Positions 60,423 through 64,000 of a stretch of 64,000 nucleotides of DNA are shown here, one piece after another. The stretch is taken from positions 1 to 64,000 of the forward strand of contig UZAN01040256.1 in the NCBI GenBank assembly GCA_900618425.1, written 5' to 3'. The notes under the pieces were generated by a model that saw only the letters and a program-made list of their open reading frames with translations, did no database searches and was not told where the DNA came from. Positions within the stretch are counted from its first letter, which is position 1. The number at the start of each line of letters is the position of its first letter. Source of the DNA: Echinostoma caproni. Lineage: Eukaryota; Platyhelminthes; Trematoda; Plagiorchiida; Echinostomatidae. The translations under genes were made by a program, and so were the position numbers.

Positions 60423-60475
60423 GATTCGTAGCCATGCCAATACGTCGCAATAAATATTACGCTGTTTATATATAA
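60423..60475. repeat. PLE inverted terminal repeat, left arm
   Basis: Begins GATTCGTAGCCATGCCAATA and ends CGCTGTTTATATATAA. It is the inverted repeat of 61493-61545. A related sequence is at 21866-21913 beside the other PLE C-terminus. Confidence 0.85.
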
Positions 60476-60818
60476 ATCAGTATTCAATCATAAAAACGCA
60501 AACAAATGTTTCGGGAAAGGGAAAATAACCTTATGGGTTATCCGGGGCTAAGTTCATCTTGNCGCATAATTGTTAAGTCATCCGATCGTTGGGACCACTC
60601 GGAATATGGGGTGTGTAGGGGGTGGGCCAGGGGAGCTTAAGCGCCTGCAAAAATTGTTTTTGGGCACACAAAGAGGGGTGTTGCAGCCGAATTCCTACCG
60701 CTTCCGCTGTGGCTAGCATACGACTATGAACCTGCCTTGATAATCGACCACGAACCCGATACAGGGGACAGAATGCCTCGGTCACATTCACAGTGTGATT
60801 TGTTTTAACTAGGTGTGN

Positions 60819-61234
60819 NNNNNNNNNNNNNNNNNNNNNNNNNNNNNNNNNNNNNNNNNNNNNNNNNNNNNNNNNNNNNNNNNNNNNNNNNNNNNNNNNN
60901 NNNNNNNNNNNNNNNNNNNNNNNNNNNNNNNNNNNNNNNNNNNNNNNNNNNNNNNNNNNNNNNNNNNNNNNNNNNNNNNNNNNNNNNNNNNNNNNNNNNN
61001 NNNNNNNNNNNNNNNNNNNNNNNNNNNNNNNNNNNNNNNNNNNNNNNNNNNNNNNNNNNNNNNNNNNNNNNNNNNNNNNNNNNNNNNNNNNNNNNNNNNN
61101 NNNNNNNNNNNNNNNNNNNNNNNNNNNNNNNNNNNNNNNNNNNNNNNNNNNNNNNNNNNNNNNNNNNNNNNNNNNNNNNNNNNNNNNNNNNNNNNNNNNN
61201 NNNNNNNNNNNNNNNNNNNNNNNNNNNNNNNNNN
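60819..61234. other. Assembly gap (416 N)
   Basis: A run of N interrupts the PLE coding remnant between the GIY-YIG motif and the C-terminal tail. Open frames through the N run are artefacts. Confidence 0.99.
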
Positions 61235-61492
61235 CACTAGTGAGTGACTCAATCGTTCCTGTGTTTAGCCATGCGGGGTGGTGGTCACGGATTCGTTCGG
61301 ACAAACGCCTGACCGTGCGACCTATGTACGTGGTTCCACAGGAACACGTAAATGGGTACACACAAAATCAGACGACAGAATCCGGCATTTTGTCCTTTAG
61401 TCGTAAAGCAACAATTAGCTGGGAAGTGAACAAAACATTGAGCTTTGCTGCATGGCAGCTATTACTAACAGCATTTGATAGTCTCCTTTGAG

Positions 61493-61545
61493 TTATATAT
61501 AAACAGCGTAATATTTATTGTGATGTATTGGCATGACTACGAATA
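61493..61545. repeat. PLE inverted terminal repeat, right arm
   Basis: The complement of the left arm at 60423-60475 with four substitutions. It is followed by CACGATATC, completing the 13-mer shared with 60342-60354. Confidence 0.85.
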
Positions 61546-61894
61546 CACGATATCACAAACATAGCCGATTTTTACTGAATGTGGTGGTCAGACCGCAAAA
61601 TCATCGTCAAATTTGCACAGAATTTGTAGACTATGCATTCTGTAATCTCCATATTGATTTTTCGTTTGAACTCTAACACTGATTTATTTCAGTTAGGAAG
61701 ATGTTCGCACCGGAAAATTTGACGTGTGTATTGTGCAATATAATAAGCGCAAGACTTTTTATTATGTCTGTACTTGGGTTTGAATATACCTCCGTACAAA
61801 TGGTTAAATCCGTTACAATTGAATAATTATTACTGTTACTCTTATGGATTATTGTCCATACTTTACGTAGAATGCACTGCCTTGAACGGTAATC

Positions 61895-62000
61895 AGAAAA
61901 TCACCACCCCTACCACTACCACCACCACCAGTACGAGTACCACAGCCACTCCTACTACCACACACTCACCCAGACCCCCACACCAACCAACACCAACACC
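61895..62000. repeat. (ACC)n-like microsatellite
   Basis: Imperfect ACC/CCA repeats run through this interval. Read on the plus strand they give a Thr/Pro-rich open frame (61774-62037) ending SLNTG and stop. Read on the minus strand they give Gly/Val-rich sequence. The repeat alone explains the open frames at this point. Confidence 0.85.
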
Positions 62001-62223
62001 AGCATCGGCAACACCGACCAGCTTGAACACGGGGTAGTTGTTCAGCGAGATGAAAATAATTCTCCCGTCGTCCATCGAATTCAACCGGAGATCATAATCC
62101 ATATATCTGTGCCTCACGTGTTTGAGTGAGTGGGCAAGAATCGCTCTGCGCACACGTTTGGTTTCATTCGTGTCACTTCTAATTTGCTCTTTATGAAACA
62201 CACCAAGCACGGAATGACAAGAA
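61970..62223 (-). CDS. Candidate exon, unknown protein
   Basis: On the minus strand an acceptor (CTAAACTGGTTTCAG) precedes an open 254-nt segment that ends at the donor GTGAGT. It reads SVLGVFHKEQIRSDTNET, then AILAHSLKHVRHRYMDYDLR, LNSMDDGRIIFISLNNY and PVFKLVGVADAG, before running into Gly/Val residues made by the microsatellite. Synonymous positions are rich in G and C compared with flanking DNA, as in coding sequence. No domain is recognised and no neighbouring exon was found. Confidence 0.3.
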
Positions 62224-64000
62224 CTGAAACCAGTTTAGATCAGGTGTGAGGCACAATCATTGCAGTTCATTGCATAGATGCAACTCCGTTTGGGCGAAGT
62301 CGGGTATGTATATAAGATGTCAATCCAATCTGTTTTGACTACTGTCGTTTTGTCTCATCTTTGAGGTTTGCCCCGGAATCAGAGACTTTTTCGCTTGTGG
62401 GAGAACATTTGCCGGGCATGTTGCTCAACGAATAAAGTGTTGAACGGCGCTGTGGTGGTACTATTACTTGGAGATGATATTTCCCCATATAATGTTGTCT
62501 TTGTCTGCCAGTTAAGTAAAACGATTGCTCCTTTTTATACACAGGACCCAGGCCGCTTAGCTTGTGTGAACTTAGAGAAAAGCACAATGTTGTGTACGGG
62601 CATGTGTTTGTTGTTTTGTATTGATATTAACATTAGTAAAAGTATATCAATAATTATAGGTGACGTTTGGCGAGGGAAACCGGGGAGAAGGGAGAATATT
62701 TAGAATTTTATCACATTTGTGTCGTAATTAGTAGCAACTTTGGATGTTACCTTTATTGTCTTCTGTGTGTGTTTCATGTTACAGCCCACACGAGTACAAT
62801 GGTTGCTTTCAAAGCAGTTTTATGTGCTCATGATCTTCACTAGAAAACTGTTTTGAGCTAGCCTAGTGACGCCTTAAAGCCTCGGAGAGGGTTAACTGTT
62901 CAACGAATTGCTTACAATGATCAATTGTTCTGTTTGAACTCCCTGCCTTTTTTTGTTTCAATCAGTTTGATGTTAACCAAAACAAAACAGTGAAAGTGAT
63001 TCTTGTCGAAAATGAGACAGGAACAATGTTTAGTGACATAATTTATCGACCGAACTACTTTTTGTCCTATACGTTCAAACTCAAGTTAGATCCGGTATTG
63101 CGAACCAGTGCAGTGTGGGTCAAAAAATGAAATTCCCTCTGGGTTTATCACCAAAGCTATGGTGCTCAAATAGGAAAAACTTTTCTGTTACACTTAGGAA
63201 CCATGCAGTTGAATTATGCATAGGGTAGGGGAAGCAGTCACATCAAAGAATATGATTACTTCACCGGATTGTATTCCCATTGGCAATAGACTCCGGGTTT
63301 TTTAATGTGATTATCAATAACACTATGTACAGTTGTAACTGAACAATTGAAAGAGTTGAGTTCGCAGTTTGAATAATTAAATTTCCTATTGCTAAAATGG
63401 AGGAATCTATACATTTCAGACTGAACACTCACAGGCAATCATCAAGCTATGTGTAGATAGGAGACGTTACAGTTGTTCTAAAACAATTCACGAAATACAG
63501 CGAAACTGGTCACGCATGGCACTTCACATTTCAGAATGTATGCGGCATTCGCTCAGGCTATCACGCAGTACTTTCTATGTTTATGGGTCAGAGGGGCAGT
63601 TCCAAACGGGGCGTGTTTACTCGTCATCTAATATTGTTTTTCCGAGAATGTGGGTGCGGAACCGGGTTGAACCAGTTGGATACACTGATCAGTCACTGCA
63701 TTAAATATTGTTTTGTTTCTTGGCCCGTCACCGAATACGTCATATGATTTAGTCGCGGCTATCTGAAGGTTACAAAAAGGTTGTTTTGTTCTCATAGTTC
63801 GGGGTTGCTGGTGATCGTCTCTGCGATAGATCACATGATTATTCACAATAATGTCGATCATTTTGATTGTTTGCTGCAAGTGAAATGCCCGGAGTTATGA
63901 TAGTAGATTGTTTTACTGATATATCCACCAATCATTTAACGTACAGCACACTAAAAAACAACCTAATCGTTGAAATCCAATGAGTTCTTTTTCACTTCAT
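62224..64000. other. Non-coding, no recognisable gene
   Basis: Open frames of about 60-110 codons on both strands show no motif or splice framing. No repeat from the rest of the window was recognised. Confidence 0.45.

Larger units (their letters stand above)
60342..61553 (-). mobile_element. PLE remnant with inverted terminal repeats and direct repeats
   Basis: The minus strand encodes the PLE C-terminus. 61361-61235 reads MYPFTCSCGTTYIGRT, VRRLSERIRDHHPAWL, a canonical GIY-YIG start with the E/D-H-x-P segment. After the assembly gap, 60818-60573 reads HLVKTNHTVNVTEAF, LATAEAVGIRL, LCAQKQF and LPWPTPY. The coding remnant is bracketed by inverted repeats 60423-60475 and 61493-61545 (49 of 53 positions identical), and an exact 13-mer, GAATACACGATAT, lies at 60342-60354 and 61541-61553. 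The RT is absent. The layout suggests an insertion with inverted terminal repeats and a 13-bp target duplication, though the right 13-mer overlaps the arm by 5 bases. Confidence 0.8.

Noticed and set aside
60809..61252. Open frames through the N run
   Set aside because: They exist only because N has no stop codons.
61774..62037. Thr/Pro-rich plus-strand frame as a mucin-like protein
   Set aside because: The composition is fully explained by the (ACC)n microsatellite, and no splice site or signal supports it; it cannot be excluded but is not called.

Overview
The window looks like a repeat-dense, intron/intergenic stretch of a flatworm nuclear genome, most likely a digenean trematode. The basis is inference: base composition is AT-leaning, no bacterial-type gene runs exist, the only coding pieces are short exons with GT/AG splice sites, and decayed CR1-like non-LTR retrotransposons, Penelope-like elements (PLEs) and tRNA-derived SINE-like copies are everywhere. 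I see no complete protein-coding gene, no rRNA, no convincing functional tRNA and no CRISPR array.

Host coding signal is sparse. The clearest exon is 27565-27655 (+), a 91-nt CAP-domain (SCP/TAPS, venom-allergen-like) exon ending in CGHYTQ and framed by good splice sites. A second strong internal-exon candidate without recognised homology is 50610-50692 (-), with a textbook acceptor and a GTAAGT donor. Weaker candidates lie at 61970-62223 (-), 59101-59433 (+), 5863-6013 (+) and 19530-19795 (+).

Mobile DNA, left to right: a decayed PLE on the minus strand (1-1597); two direct copies of a ~1.7 kb non-coding repeat (6415-8110 and 8735-10020), the first interrupted by a ~408-bp MITE-like inverted-repeat element with 21-bp subrepeats; a CR1-like LINE on the plus strand (about 14200-17150) followed by PLE-terminal-like debris with a hammerhead-like stem-loop (17402-17824); a PLE C-terminus (21849-22254, -); SINE-like tRNA-derived copies (13.4, 21.4, 24.2, 25.3, 25.9 and 39.1 kb); a duplicated non-coding block (29570-30560); a second CR1-like LINE fragment (36269-37310, +); a LINE reverse-transcriptase C-terminus with a 61-bp duplication (40510-41100, -); the best preserved CR1-like LINE (44023-46720, -); a twice-repeated stem-loop repeat (48345-48666); a PLE with YMDD reverse transcriptase and GIY-YIG remnants (53866-55070, +); and a PLE remnant enclosed by inverted terminal repeats and a 13-bp direct repeat (60342-61553, -), holding a 416-base assembly gap. 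All the reverse transcriptases carry frameshifts, stops or altered catalytic residues, so they are fossils.

Several single-N positions are flanked by exact short duplications, which points to unmerged contig ends. Nothing in the window amounts to a new gene system. The most useful leads are the CAP exon, the 50.6-kb exon, the hammerhead-derived PLE stem-loops, the inverted-repeat PLE and the nested repeat pair at 6.4-10 kb.
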